64,000 nucleotides of DNA from Platycnemis pennipes (lineage: Eukaryota > Arthropoda > Insecta > Odonata > Platycnemididae), in assembly GCA_933228895.1 (NCBI GenBank), contig OW121850.1, forward strand, positions 26,111,773 to 26,175,772. Reading direction: 5' to 3'. Position numbers and translations under genes: made by a program. Shown here in pieces: positions 1 to 13,158 of the stretch (positions are counted from its first letter, which is position 1; every line of letters begins with the position of its first letter). The notes under the pieces are model-generated. The model did not search any database and was not told where the DNA came from. It worked only from the letters and a program-made list of their open reading frames with translations.

Positions 1-3000
1 AATTTTCATAATTATATATCAAAAACCGATAGCAACCGAGTTTTTCCAAATTTCCAGCACGCATTGTATCAGTACGTTTTCAATATGTTACATAACCTCA
101 ATCCTTAACTCTCTTGATGTCAATGTTCAGAAATTAACCACTGAGAAAAAACGTTCTAACCTGTATTAGCTGGAGAAGAAGTGGAAGATGGTCGGGTAGC
201 GTAATAGAAAGGGGAAGTAATTCGGAATATATAAGAAGGGACATTCTGCCTCTTATCTCCGAGCTCATTTTACTGAGGAGGACCCCATTTACCCCACACC
301 CGCATGAATGGTTATGGAGGCATTTATGCAAATTTAGTCATTATTCAGATCCACATTTCCTCTCATTTCTTACCACTTTTACCTCGGATTTTGTTCTTTT
401 TCAGCTCATTTTCTCCCTCTTTCTTTCTAACTCTCCCCTCCTCCCACCACTCTTGGAAGAGAAGGTGAGAAGGAAAGATCCTTCCTCTCAGTGGTCGTGA
501 ACATTAGCAATCCGACTTTCACTCTCTGCTCGAGTGCAACTATTTCTAGAGTCCAATAATTCAGACCACTGGCTACTACAGTTCCTGAAAATATGTTGTT
601 TCCTTCTCACTGCCGATTGATTGCTTACCTATTGTTACTTCCTTCGTATCTAGCAGTACACTTTCTATAGTTATTTCATTTGTATTTTTATTTCACTGAT
701 AATGTAAAATTAAGATACGTAAGTCCCGTGAAATAGTTTGCTATGCTTAACTTCCTACGCGTGCATGCTGAGGTAAATATTGTTTGTCGGACTAGAGATG
801 GATGATCTCAAATGTCTAAGTGCAGAAAACATCCAGCGAATCACTTATTGAATTCCACTGGTTTCGTGGGAATAGAGCCGTCAACTGTTAATTTACCTTC
901 CTGTCATTAGAACTTTGAACTTCATTCCAGAATATGATCAGTAAATCCATTGAATCGGATTTAAAAATCCCCTAATGAAATTGTTGGTGCTACATAAAGA
1001 AATATAGTGTCAAGAAGGTAAATAAGTAAATCCAAATTGCTGATTAAGTTTTTTTATCTCCTTATTCAACTATAAAATTATCTCGATCATCTCCTTATAG
1101 GTTGTTGAATAGTTCCTTCATTCACGTAGAACGTTTTACTGGTCATATACCTAGTAATTTTTAATACTAAATTTAAAATTTAATACCAAAGACTTATCCA
1201 GCACGCAATCTTTATCAAAGCTGTCCACAATATTTATGAAAGGAGATGCTCATGGTCGCAATTTTGGAAAGTTGCCAGAATCAAACTGTTGTGGGAAAAT
1301 ATAAATAAATTGTTTTCCCTTTCTCACCACAAAGGCATTTCATGGTAGTGCCAATAGTCGACAAATCCTGTTGATATGCTACATTTTTACATATCTTTCT
1401 CAATGAAGCCAATTTCGACCCGCTAGTTATTTTGCATAATTGCATTCATATGATAGCAATCTTATGAATGCAACATGAATGAAGGAGAAAAACACCTAAC
1501 TAAACTTTGGATACATATTCACTTTATGTAAACATCACTGAAGTTCTACGGCAAAAGTACGTGATTACTCTTTTGTGACTTGCTACTCATTCCTGATTTT
1601 TATTTTCACAAAGCTTAGAATATTGGTACGCCACCATTTTAGTACTTGTTTCATCATAAATAATTTAGCTATCCGAATCAGTATAAAATTGTTTCACCCT
1701 ATGGCTAACCCGTTTATCCAACAACTAAATGAAAAAACTTTTAAACATATGGTGTCTACCTATTCGTCATGTGTTACCTTACTCTCTGGCGTATCTTAAG
1801 TCGAGCAAATTCTAATGTAGTCCCATTACTCATTGCGATAGTCTCGCTAAATGGCTAGTGAACACCACATTTGACGGAATGGCATTCAATGATTATTTTG
1901 GATGAGTTCAAAGTTGAATGAAACGTGTTTTAATCCTAAACGTGTCGTATTAATTGACAGCGTTGAGCATTAGCCTTACGTTTATGGTTGACACGTTGCT
2001 GTGAATGACTAGATTGAAATGGCAGAAATTGTTGGAATAAAACTCAGATAACAGTCGTTAATAGTGAATGGTTGTCTCCTTGTATTCCTTTAGACCATTT
2101 CCTTATGTAAATCCGTCTTCTTTCGTCACCGAGCGCTCCCAATGAATGGCTCCATTCGAGTGAGCAGCATTCCTCTCTTGATGAATGCTTTGCCAATAAG
2201 GGGAGCCAAGGAGAAGGCGGAATGCACGGGAGAATCGACGGTATGGGAAAGTGCTCGTATTGTGGCTCGGAATGTGGAACTTTGGAAGGGGCAAGTAGGC
2301 GGAGGGAAGTTGGAAAATGGAATTGAGTGAATGAAAACAAATGAGTGGGTGGATGGAGTGGTTTGAAGTTGGAATATGAATGAGGGGGAATCGGCAACGA
2401 AAGCTCGTGAATTGTCGAACTGGCATAAATTGCAAAAAAAAATTGTCATTTGCATGATAATATTTGTTCTAATAATATTAGTTCAGTGCTCTTGGTTAGC
2501 AGAAAGAGAAACTGGCTACACAACTGAAGAACACCTTTGGATTCAAGTCGATGTCATAAGGTCTATGTTATGAGGATTGATAACATTACAGAACTAGATT
2601 ATTAGAGAAGTGAGTTCTGTCACTGGTAAGCTTCCGAGCCGATCAGTTTAAGAATCTAAATAATGAACTCGAACATTTTTATGCGGAGTTTGAGCATAAT
2701 TGTTTCATAAGTATGTAACAATAGCATAAAATACCTGTGGAAATGGAAACGGATGTATTAGAACCTTTACTCACGATCCATTTCAATGCAGGCATTAGAT
2801 TCAATTATGTCTGTTTATGGCGGTGAAATATTTTTTATCGTTTTTGCTTAATCTTCTATAAATAATGATCAATTGAAATCGTTGTCATACCTACACGTAA
2901 CATCCCGACGTGGGTGTAATGGTGGTAGTTGTTTTCCAGGCGTAGGCTGGGGCTCGTTCAATTGTATATTCATCGCCGCGACTGGCAACCGGTAGGTACT

Positions 3001-3280
3001 CTGATAGCTCTCTCTGAGCACCATCACCGTAGGTAAGCGTCTCCTCTGGGCAATCAATGACAAATTTGGCGTCAGCTAATGCCATCAAGCATTCCCGTCG
3101 TTTTATTTTATTTTTTTGAGAAAAAGCTCCGACGCAGGAGTTCAGTCGCGGGAACGACAATTTTTTACCCTCGACAGCTTTTTCACCCGACTCATTATCT
3201 TCCCCTTGTTTGAGCAGCAGCACGGCCGAAATTTCTCATCGGGGAATAACTAGGATTACCGTTTTTCCCCCAAATATAAA
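1..3280. other. AT-rich non-coding DNA, no gene seen
   Basis: All open frames here are short, and the ones around 2044-2573 overlap one another on both strands, as expected from chance. I see no recognisable domain, RNA gene or long repeat. Intergenic or intronic DNA both fit. Confidence 0.6.
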
Positions 3281-3289
3281 AAAAAGGAA

Positions 3290-3780
3290 GGGGAAGGAGG
3301 AAACCACCGCGCCCCCATCCATCGAGACGAAAAATCATTAGCGCGGGAGTGAGGTGAGTGTTCAATGCTGGTGGTTGGGGCAGAAGGGGGGCGGAAAGAG
3401 GGTGGGGCGGGAGGGAGGGAGGAGGAGGGGGCAAAGACGCGATTACACGCGGTCAATAAAGCATCCCCTTCCCTCATTCTTCCTCCCCCTCCCCCACGGT
3501 CCAACCACCCGTTTACCCCCTTTCTTCCGTCTTTCCCCTCCCCTGCACTTCTTCCTCATCGCTCGAGAGAACGTAAGGAGAGGGAAAGAGAAGTCCTCCC
3601 CAAACAATAATCCATCTCTAGGGCTCGTCTTGATCTTATCTCCAGAAAGGAGAAGAAAAATAGAAGAATTCCTCGGAATATTTTCCCCCGTTGTCATTTT
3701 GTTTTCCGTTCCTCCCCTTTATCCTCATCATCTCAGCTCGTTTTAATTGCACTGACCCCCGCGGCGTAAGAGCCGCGCAA
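3290..3780. other. GC-rich island with purine/pyrimidine strand switch
   Basis: After AT-rich flanks the plus strand becomes G/A-rich (about 3355-3440, many GGGAGG-type runs), then flips to C/T-rich (about 3470-3560). Overlapping frames on both strands give only low-complexity Pro/Ser/Gly/Arg peptides, so I do not call a protein. It resembles the other GC-rich islands in this window. A promoter, an alternative-structure-forming tract or a decayed repeat are all possible. Confidence 0.5.
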
Positions 3781-4209
3781 AGTTAGTGCTCTACGCCTCG
3801 ACGCAAGGAGAGCATTCCTCGAACAAAGAGATCTCTCATTTCCGGAGCTGATATAAGTATAACTACCGTTACTCAAACAAAATTTTTCTCGCCAAATACT
3901 ACGAAAATCGAAGCGCAAAAACGCTAATTTTTGTCAAATTCTTCGATTGAAAACTCAAGGAAGTTCTAGTCTTTAATCCGGGTGGGCCAGTATAGTGTCA
4001 GTTAAATAGGGGCTATTTCATTAGCATACAAATTATTTTTTGGTCTAAAACTCTCGCAAGGTAGGAAAAACAAGACCTGTACTTCATTTTAAGTAGTATA
4101 CTTCATTGTAGTGCTGCCGTAAAAAGCATTAAATTGGCTGGGAAATAAAATCAAACAACGGTGCTTTTCCGTTTCTTTATCTTACTCTCGAAAAACATTT
4201 TCTCAATTC

Positions 4210-4700
4210 ATCTGCCGCCCTGAGCAAACCTTGCGACTTCCCTCACCTCGGAGCTTATTCTCGCCTGCCTCTTGATCCCGACTCCTTCATGCCCTTCCCC
4301 TTCCGGGAGAGGCGGGGGAAATAAGAGATATATTTTCCACCCCGACCCCTTACTGCTCTCCACCCCTGCCCGGTCGCCGCTTCTCAGTTCACCCACCCTC
4401 ACTCTCCATTCCAGCTCTCCCTCTCATTGGCTGCGGCGGAGGAAGGGATGTTCTGGAACCGTTCCTTCCTCCCTAGCCGTTCAGTCCTTCTTTCCCGCAT
4501 GTGCTTAATCCCTTCTTTTTTATGGATTGCCAAAAGAGAACCAACCGCCTCCCATCCTTCGATCCGCATATTCATCCTCCTCCATGCTCTGCCTTCCTCG
4601 CTTCGCCCACCCTTTTCCTTGCCCTGTTCTTCTTTTTCTCCACCCACGGCCCCTCAACTCCATCCCTTTTCTCCTCTTCCGTCTGGTGCATTTCCATCCC
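4210..4700. other. GC-rich pyrimidine-rich island
   Basis: The plus strand is C/T-rich with scattered CpG, between AT-rich flanks. Frames in all three plus phases stay open for 75-115 codons and encode Ser/Pro/Leu-rich low-complexity sequence, which is the effect of few stop codons in C/T-rich DNA. No family was recognised. Confidence 0.45.
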
Positions 4701-7700
4701 GCGAAGATTATTTCTGGCCCTCAGGGAAGAATAATTGTATACGCTGTATAATCAAGGTTATTTATTCGAAGGACTGAAATTTATTTTTTTTTACCTTACT
4801 CGCTTTATTTTCGGGAGCGGAACTCCATCTATGAAGTCCTCCTGAGACCCCCTGGACGTTTTTATGACCCGTTCGCCATTTTAAGGTTCTGAATCTTGTA
4901 GCCGCCTCTTTGTGTTTGAACGGCGAAAATGGATTCATCTCTTTCTGCTCGAGGAAAACTATACACCCGTGGATGAATTTGATCGCTGGCTTTCTGGTTT
5001 GCCCCTAATCTGCAGACGACCCTGCCGTTTGTATGGCAATAAAAGAAATTTGATGTCAATGCTAGGCAAAGTGCATGAAATGGAGAAACATTTTGAGTCC
5101 TTTGTTTCCTAAAAGAATGAGAGTCAATAAGAGGCAGTGCGAATTAAGCTTGCGAGTTCTTATGCAATAGTTTGAGGAAGTCTGAAGCATTGTATAATTT
5201 TGTGGAAGCTGAAATAAATTTGAGCTCTTCTCATTAGTGTGGATGAAATGTGGAACAGTTTTCCTTTTACCTGAACATTTTGCATCAATTTCCTCATCAA
5301 AGTGGTTTTCAGTTACCTTTGCCAAGGGATTTTGATGAAAATGATTTCCTTTAAAATCTACGGAAAAACCATATTCTTCTTCTTTAACCAATTGAAGTAA
5401 ATTCGAGGCATACATTTTCACCGTCATCTAATTATTCGCTCCTTCTGTTTTGCTGCTGCAGTAAAAAAGCTGTTGATACCTAACCTAACTCCTGCCGAAG
5501 GTAACTGAAAATTCCCAGTATAACCCTCCATTTTCCTACCATAACCTTAAACCTTACTCCTTTCAGAGTTATGAATTTCATTGGTAATCGAAAGCCACCC
5601 ATGAAGCTTAACTTCCAAGGATATGTTGCTGGAATACGTCCACATGTTCTACCTGAAAACCCCCTGAGAAACATTTCAGACTTCACGTTATCATAGCATG
5701 CAAATTCAATCACCGAGCGGAAGAAAGCCAGCTGTTCATGTACATCTTTGCTGTAACTCATACTGCGCCATTTACCCACCCGCAATTCATTCATTATTCA
5801 GGCTGAGAATATGAGCTAACGACGCATAAAATCCACTCATTTACACTCCATTGTAAATTAAACATTCCGCTCAAAACCCTGCTCTGAGAATTGCCTTTAG
5901 TGAAGCATGAATATAGTGAAATAAAAGTTGGAAACGTATTTGATGGAAAACGAGCGAGAATTGAACAGGGTTGGATGGGAAACGGGAAGCATGCTGATGG
6001 GTTGGGTGGGATCGAAAGAAGGAAGGCGATGGGGCACAGAGGGGTTGGCTCGGTTGCCTCCAGAGAAAAATGTCTTATAATCTTGGTTGCTCTTGGGGTT
6101 GTTAAAGAGAATGAGAAGGAAAGACTTTCTGTGGGGTATCGAAAGGGGAATGGCTTCGGCTTGGAAGAGGGGGTCGAATGGTTCCCGTGGTTTTTTGATG
6201 GGATTGTTTCGAAGGGTATGGGAAATGAAATAAGGGATAAAGAAGAAATAAGGGATGTAAGGGTGGCGGGAGGACAGGAGAAAGATTATCCTTTCTTATT
6301 CTGGAGTCGGTTAATATGATTTCCGGCTCTGTACGTGGGTACAATATACTTCGCATGTAAGGGACGTTGGGGGAGAATTCGTTGGTCGCAGTATCTCAAA
6401 CTTGCTCAGTGGACGATGTGAAATGCATTCCTATGGGGTCGTACATCACCGTAATCCTCTCTTCTCTGCTTTCATATTATTCTTGAGTAAACAAGGACCA
6501 GCTTAGATAATTCAATGTGTGACAAATAGGATACGTTTTCCCTCACTGCAGAATCCATTCCCGTGAGGCCTGGGAGTTAATATTCCCATACCCTTCGCAT
6601 TGTCATGGGTTTATTTGCTCATTCTAGGGGTTGACGAGCCATGTGTTTCAAGTTTTCCTCCCCTTTATACATTTATGCCAATTAATTGTTTTTCGTATTA
6701 TTGATATTGCTGTAACATTTTTTACAATTATTAGGATATAATTCTTGCAGGTCATCTTAGTTTCAATACCTCCACAATTGATAAATTAATTATTTTCGAG
6801 GCCTATTAGTGCCCAAAACTACAATATTTACCTTATTTCCAAAGTTCAATCTCTAAACTATTTTATGTTTGTGAGTTAGATAGTGGAAATAATGCAGAAA
6901 ATGCTCAAAAATACAACACAGGTAGTATCACACTGAGAATTGGTCACTCTTATCAATTGTTGTATTCCTGAGATGTGTATACATACAATTTAAAGACGTC
7001 GTTTGCACTTTTATGTTGTTTGTTGTTCAATAATAGAGCATTTTATGCATAATTTCTTCGATAATATTTCTATACCAAAATTTTTATTAGTGGTAATTGT
7101 TTACATGCTCACAATATCTTCTCTTTTCAGGTGAGTGTTCCCTAATTTTCCGCCCGGCTTGAGTGAAATTACAGAAGAATTTTTGCCAGCAATATCGTAA
7201 GTACTTACAAAATCCTTTAGGTTAGTAATTGCCAATTTCTATCAGAATGCAGACCAGCATAGTCTGGATGACTCTATCATTGGGAGGTATTCACGTGAGT
7301 TAATGCCTTGTGCACACGTGACTAGAATGAAAATATCGACGGTTTTATTCTTCCTATAATCTCCAGCCTTAAAGGTTTGGGGGCTTGCAAGACACCTCCT
7401 CACCAGCACCCTTCTCTTCCAGGCCAACGCTTCCCACAACGCACCCCCAAATCCTTTCTCGCTCAACCCCGGCCACTCTTCCAACGTTAAAAATCCCTCA
7501 CATTTAAAACACCACGCCCACGTACAATAAGATCCATTTAGTGGCTTCCCACTGCTATGCACGCAACCGCTTTCAGGAGGTTGATTCTGCCGTCCTGAAA
7601 ATAGAGGCACTTCCTCTTGCTCTTCCACCCTTTCGACTCTTCTTTTTTTTTATTTGTTCGTCGTTCCCCTCCTACCCTCCCCACTGACTCCTAATTTTGT

Positions 7701-9540
7701 GGCAGAGCTCGCTCTCACGTAATTCGATCCGTTTCGTTTGCTGAAGGACAAATGGCTGTCTTCCCTTGCTCAATATTTCTTCCTTTTGCGAGAAAGCGAT
7801 GGAAAATTTTGGCTTCCCCCAATCCCCAGCCTACCATTCCACTCAGTGTTATCGGTTCTGACGTTTTTGCTCCAGCTTCATGTTCACTCAGTGGTTTCTC
7901 GCTTAGCTTTATAAAGGATCGGTGACACACGATCTCTCTTTCGAATCTTTCCAGGTCACAAAGACGACATTGGTCCAAAGATTAGATATTAGAATGTTCT
8001 GCTTTATTTTGCTTGCTGACAGAATTGACTCTTTCAAAAGAACAGAGATGCTCAAACGTTGAAGTAGCGTGAGTTCAAAAATCATGAAACCATGCTAGTT
8101 TTCAATTATTTTCTTTGGTTTTCTTAATTATAGATCCCTACGTAGTGATGCAGTCAATTCGCGTCCTATTCGCGTGGCTCTATGTATTAGTGAAACGCAC
8201 CTCTGTTTGTTACTGCGAAAGAGAACACTATGCAGCTGCTGTAGTAGCTAGGTCATCTCAGAAAGTTTGAGTTAAGTTTGATACATTCACAAAAGCATGA
8301 AAATATATTAATTCATAGGTCTCTTTACTCAGAAATACATTTTGTTTTTTATGAATTTACGGGTCTCCACTTCAGTTAGAATGAAATATGGTCAGCCCAA
8401 GGAAGAAAGACTCATTGATGTATTATGTACATGATAAAAGCCGATTGGATTTTTGAAGCACTGTGGAGCAGTGCGAGTCTTTCATCACTTCTACTGCCTT
8501 CTGCCTCTTTCTAAAGTTTCTCATCTTCAACGTCTCTTTAAGTTTAGCGTACGTTCTCTCTTAATTCCCTTAATTCAATTTAGGTGAATACGTATGCTTT
8601 TTACTATTTGTTTACGTTCACTCCGTATTTCACACCAAACAGATGCCTAAATTACACAATCACTTATAAATCCTGGATTCATCCACCAACTCTGCCGCCT
8701 TCTAATTTCCGCATCTAATATTTTTTCCCACGACCGTTTCTGATTTTCTTACATTTGTCTTACGTTATGTGGGTCTTACTTTTCCTCCAAACCCACATCT
8801 CAAATCCGCTGTTAATATTCTTACTCTATCTCTTAAATGTATAGGCTGTATTCATCACTTCGCCCCACGGAATATCCTTATTGTATGAGGAAATTCTTCT
8901 AAATAATTTGAGGTAAAAAGTCTGGCGTGAAAAATTGTCCTATTTATTTTGTGATTGAATATCCTCTGCTCAGATTTATTCCTCATTGATATATTTCTTC
9001 TTATCTGGCGATAGGTTTAATGTTTTCTCGAGTATCCACTGTTGAGCTAGTGCTCGATCTCTTGCATAAAAAATATTTTCTTTCTCCGGTTTCCTTTACT
9101 TGATTAGTAATTGTTATTTTGCAGGATATAACCCCTATTAATCACCTATTCGCAGTATGCTACATTCTGCATCTCATTTAAATGCAAATTGTTAGTTTAC
9201 GGCTTTAGTCTAGTACGTTTTATCATCTATAGACACACACGCAAGGAGGTCTTCCAATTTCGGCTATTGAGACACAAAAACTGTTTCCTGACTGATTTAA
9301 CGGTATTTTAAGTAAAATATAAAACCTCTGGCTTAATTCGAAAATATAATAATCTGTCTCAATTAGTTTATCAATACAATGGTTAAGTAAGTGGTGCTCT
9401 ATGGCCTTAGGCGTTGACGCACTCAAAACCGAATCCTAATCGTGATTGATCCTATTGACCAGAGGGATGTAGGAATGTTTTTATCGATAAAATTTCTGCA
9501 TACTAGTTTTGCTCATCCTTCATTTCAACCAGTTCTGTAC
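4701..9540. other. AT-rich non-coding DNA, no gene seen
   Basis: This holds several modest open frames (for example 5891-6319 plus, 142 codons; 7242-7628 minus, 128 codons) with no recognisable motif. The first is purine-rich (Gly/Glu/Arg/Lys) and looks compositional. A moderately C-rich patch lies around 7370-7720. No RNA gene or long repeat was recognised. Confidence 0.5.
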
Positions 9541-9559
9541 TGTTGACTGAATGTGAATT

Positions 9560-10020
9560 AAAACCTGACCCTTCCATTGGCCGTTCAAGTCCGCGGCCCG
9601 TTCCCACCCGTCACTTCCGGGAACACTCGCTCTTGTGCACGCGTGCATTGTGCACTCCCGCATCACCGACCACCCTCCTCCTTTCCCAACCTTGCCTTCC
9701 ATCCCGTACCATGCTCCGCATTCGTGATGCACGCATTGACCCACGGGACAGGAAGCCACGTACCCAATCTGTGTACACAAAAGTGCACATCAGAACTCAC
9801 TCAGCTCTTCGGAAAGCGCTACCGACTCGGTTCCGAATGGAGCGCTAATGGTCGACACGTGGCACCGTCCATGTCGATCGTCGCATCTGATGTTGTGGTG
9901 GAGGGAGGGTCATTTCGTGCATTTGTTCCTGCGTATGCCCCCCCCCCCCCCCAACCCACGTTACCCAGTTGGAATAAAGGGGTGAGGAGGAGGGTAGTAA
10001 CACCTTTGGCCGCGCGAGGG
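9560..10020. other. GC-rich island with a C15 run
   Basis: This GC-rich, CpG-containing segment ends next to a tRNA-like module. It includes an uninterrupted run of 15 C at 9938-9952. Open frames span it on both strands (for example 9577-10059 plus, 160 codons), but one reads straight through the C run and into the tRNA-like module, so they are probably not genes. Confidence 0.45.
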
Positions 10021-10023
10021 CCC

Positions 10024-10082
10024 GGGGGTAGCTCAGCTAAATGGCGCATTTCCGCCTAGCGGGTTTCGATATCGAGTCCATT
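10024..10082 (+). mobile_element. tRNA-like module, probable SINE head or tRNA relic
   Basis: The segment starts GGGGGTAGCTCAGCTAAATGG, which closely fits an RNA polymerase III A box (TRGCNNAGYNNGG). It is followed by GCGCATTTCCGCCTAGCGGG in the anticodon-arm position and a degraded B box, GGGTTTCGATATCGAGTCC. The B box carries extra bases relative to GGTTCGANTCC, and no full acceptor stem closes, so this is not a functional tRNA. A tRNA-derived SINE head or an old tRNA pseudogene fits best. Confidence 0.45.
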
Positions 10083-10650
10083 AGGGTCACATTTGAGCCA
10101 TCCCTCTTCCCTCGCCCGAGTTTTCGAGGCTGAAGCAGCGAGAAGAATTATTCGAGAGCGTAGGTGGGCTCGAGGACGTAGGTACGTGAGTTGGAGGCAA
10201 TAGTTGACCGCGGGAAGAAGGGACCCATTGATGAGGGATTCCGGTCAAGGAAGCTGGACCCAACCAGGAGGCCGATTTAAAAGCAGGTGGCTTGAGAAAC
10301 GGGTTATCACCCCTTGACCTGCATATCCGCCGTTGGGATAAAATGATAAATACTTCTAATTCCTTCCTAATTTCACTAATTAATGCTAACTTTTTGGGAT
10401 CAAAAGCTACTTCTCTGAGCCTTAGATTTAGGCTGAGAGACCTGCTCGCACTATCTTTTATTTTTGAATTGCGGTGAATAAAATATAAAACAACCCTTAT
10501 TAATTAAATTAGGGTGGTCTCTAGGTCATCAACAGATAGATATTTTTAATCTATGGTGAGGATTTAAATTAGGAGTAAGACGTAAGGATAAATTCCATAA
10601 AACATATCAACATTAATGAAAACGTAAAAACTTACATTTTGCATCAATTA

Positions 10651-10715
10651 GCCCTGATGAAGCCACAATTAAGAGGCGAAACGTTGGCAAAATTGGTGTT
10701 TCTCTCAACGACCAA
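10651..10715 (+). other. hammerhead-like motif, probable retroelement relic
   Basis: CTGATGA at 10654-10660 is followed by a 3-bp stem (GCC 10662-10664 with GGC 10675-10677), then GAAA at 10678-10681, then CGTTG whose complement CAACG recurs near 10705-10709. The order CTGATGA, stem, GAAA, stem is that of a hammerhead ribozyme, a motif known from Penelope-like elements and retrozymes. However, there is one extra A before stem II, and an A stands where the U of the UH cleavage dinucleotide is needed. It is probably inactive, or only resembles the ribozyme. Confidence 0.3.
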
Positions 10716-11099
10716 ACTACTCCAGACATCCATTTCTACATAAAAATATAGTGGTCGTTAATATACTTCATTATAAAACATATCCTGTGTTTTACTTGAA
10801 TGTCTAATATGCGTTCACCTTAAAAGTAGAAGGGACCGAAAAACGACCTGAATTTTCTCTCTCTTCCCAGAGCCCACATTCATCCGCGAAAGTAGAAGTG
10901 GGGAAATCTGAAACTTTTGGATAAAGAGCAGCACTTAAGTCTTGAGACGTAGCAATGCCTCGGAAGCGCACAGGGGGGAATGAGGGTTGGCGTCTGAGAT
11001 AGGGAGTTGAAAGGCGGGAGCCTACGAGGTACAGCCATGAATGGGGAAGGATAGAGAATCTGTTCAGAGGGAAGATTTCCCCCTCAAGAAGAATCTAGC

Positions 11100-11640
11100 C
11101 CTTCGATCCAGATTATTAATCTTCGCGACAGGGGAGGAGGGGTGGATTTAAAGGAAGAAGAGAGGTTTGAAAGGGAACTTTGTCGTAGTATTTTGAAAGA
11201 GAAAGGAGTGAGAGAGAAGAAAGGTTTTGGGGGAGTGGCACGAAAGGGAAGATGGGGAGGGAGGAAAGTGTTTGGCCTGGAAAAAAATGGAATCCTCTGA
11301 AGGCCTGACGTGTTCAATAAATGTTTTGTGGCCAAGGACGGATGAGAGCGTCCGGCCCAATCTATTTCTCCATTCAATCTCCTGGGAGGTAAATCTTTTC
11401 CCTCTCCATCTCCCTTGTTTCCTCACGGCTCCTTCTGCTCCCAACTTGTCGTCCTGAGCCTCAAGACCACCCTCCTTCCCTCATGGTCCTCCCTCAAAAC
11501 CAACGCTTTCTCCCTCCGCCTCCGTCGCATCCTCTTTCCTCCTGTCTCTTCCTTTATTGACGCTCTTTTGTTCTGAGGATGGGCCCAGGAAGAATTGCTC
11601 GGCGATGTGAGAGGAAGACGTCGTCCGCTTCTGTAATTTT
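11100..11640. other. GC-rich purine/pyrimidine island
   Basis: G/A-rich on the plus strand to about 11290, then C/T-rich from about 11390 to 11570. Frames on both strands are low-complexity. This is the same strand-switching pattern as the island at 3.3-3.8 kb. Confidence 0.4.
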
Positions 11641-13095
11641 CTAAGAGCTCAGAGAAATCCGAACGAAATTCTGACAGCCTGCGACACTGATTGGGCCTAA
11701 ATGTCTAAATTTCTGTTCTACAGTTGGGTATGATTTAATTCTTTATTACAGAAGAAGTTTTCGTCATAAATGAGAGGGAGTAAATTACTTAATGGTAGCT
11801 TCTTCTTTGTGAATTACACAGTACTCAATGCCTTAGTTATTTCCAATTTTAATCTGCAGTTAAACGTATTTACTTTAATTTCCATTTTACACTCTCATTA
11901 TGAGTGGTGATTGATTAGGGTACGGCGGCTAAAAGTGCATATAAAATAGATAGTAGGTCCAAAATAAGTCAACCGGAGAGGTATACGTACCTATATATAC
12001 TTGGGATAAGACAACACCCAAACTAGAGCTTATTAGGTCTCCAAATTGTGATACGGATATGAGTTACTATTCTGATATTCTGGTGTAACTTCACTACTTA
12101 TATACCAGTGTTTGGTTTTAAGTACTGCTCATAATTCTTAATAACGATTTAAAACTGAGATGGAGGAGCTAAATGTACTTGAATTATCCTCCACAAAATT
12201 TGTTGCTAATAGTGAATTTTATCACTTTTTCAAAATATACCTCTCCTATCAGGGCAAATAAGTACGTTTTGAAGTGTATACATTGAAATGTGAAACGGAT
12301 AATTGAAAATATACCGTGCCTCGATGATAATTTGAATTCCGCCAAAATTAATATATTTATTACACTCAAATTATTATTGTTTTTTTGCAATATCAAAGTC
12401 TTGTAGTCATCGTATTTCAGAGGTTGTTTATGTCGCTGCTGAACTACTGCTAAAGCAGGTTCTCTGAAAACATGTTATCGCCCTCAGAAAGGCTTACGGC
12501 TTAAAAAAGCAGTTTTCCCGGAACAAAAAGATGAAGATGTAGACAAAATGACAAGAGTGGAAGAGGTCTTTCACAAAGGGGAAATCATTCATTAGAGTGA
12601 CTAATCATCCAGACGTCGAAGTTCAACTTTAGGGAAGAAATTCTTCAGCCTGGCGTCTGCGATCGAGCTACATTCGTCCGGCATCTTACTTTCGCTGAGG
12701 CGATTAATACCAGCCTGGGAACTTACGAAGCTTCTTCTGAGAAAAGAAAGATGTCGGAACAAATTGAGAATCGTTCGGCGATTGAATCCTCTCTTCTGGT
12801 CGTAAATCGGTCGTAATTCTGGTCGCTTTTCAAGGATAGAAACGTGGGCTGTCTCAAGCACGCCCACACGACCGCTCAGATGTTGCTTTCTGAGACTGGT
12901 CCTCGGTGAGTCCACCGTACTGATCATTCCTTCTTTACTCCCCCTTCTGCTTTCCTCTCAAACATATGTCACATCCTCATGTTTACGTATATTTTTAATT
13001 CACTTTAAAATTATTAACAGGCACAGTATCACATGGCATGGCGCTGAAATAGCGATAAAAATTCGTGTCAGCACATTATAGCTGCTACGGTTCGG
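11641..13095. other. AT-rich non-coding DNA, one unassigned minus-strand frame
   Basis: A minus-strand frame at 12601-12927 (108 codons) has balanced amino-acid composition. It lacks any recognised motif and no splice context can be established. Nothing else was recognised. Confidence 0.4.
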
Positions 13096-13158
13096 GCTGA
13101 ACAGGTGGATAGTGTACTAAAGAGCAATCGGAAGGGCTCAGGCTCTAATCCAGGCTGT
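13096..13158 (+). mobile_element. tRNA-like module, probable SINE head
   Basis: AGGTGGATAGTGTACT fits an A-box region. AGCAATCGGAAGG matches the anticodon-arm segment common in tRNAs and tRNA-derived SINEs. GGCTCTAATCC sits where a B box (GGTTCGANTCC) is expected. The T arm is degraded. A downstream CCATCAGAAGGAACGTAAA string near 13235 could be SINE body. Not a functional tRNA. Confidence 0.4.

Noticed and set aside
5891..6319. 142-codon plus-strand frame
   Set aside because: Gly/Glu/Arg/Lys-rich product from purine-rich DNA with no recognised domain.
9577..10059. 160-codon plus-strand open frame
   Set aside because: It reads through a C15 run and into a tRNA-like module; the minus strand and another plus phase are open over parts of the same DNA.
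12601..12927. 108-codon minus-strand frame of balanced composition
   Set aside because: No motif, no homologous neighbour and no splice context that I can establish; left as unassigned rather than called a gene.
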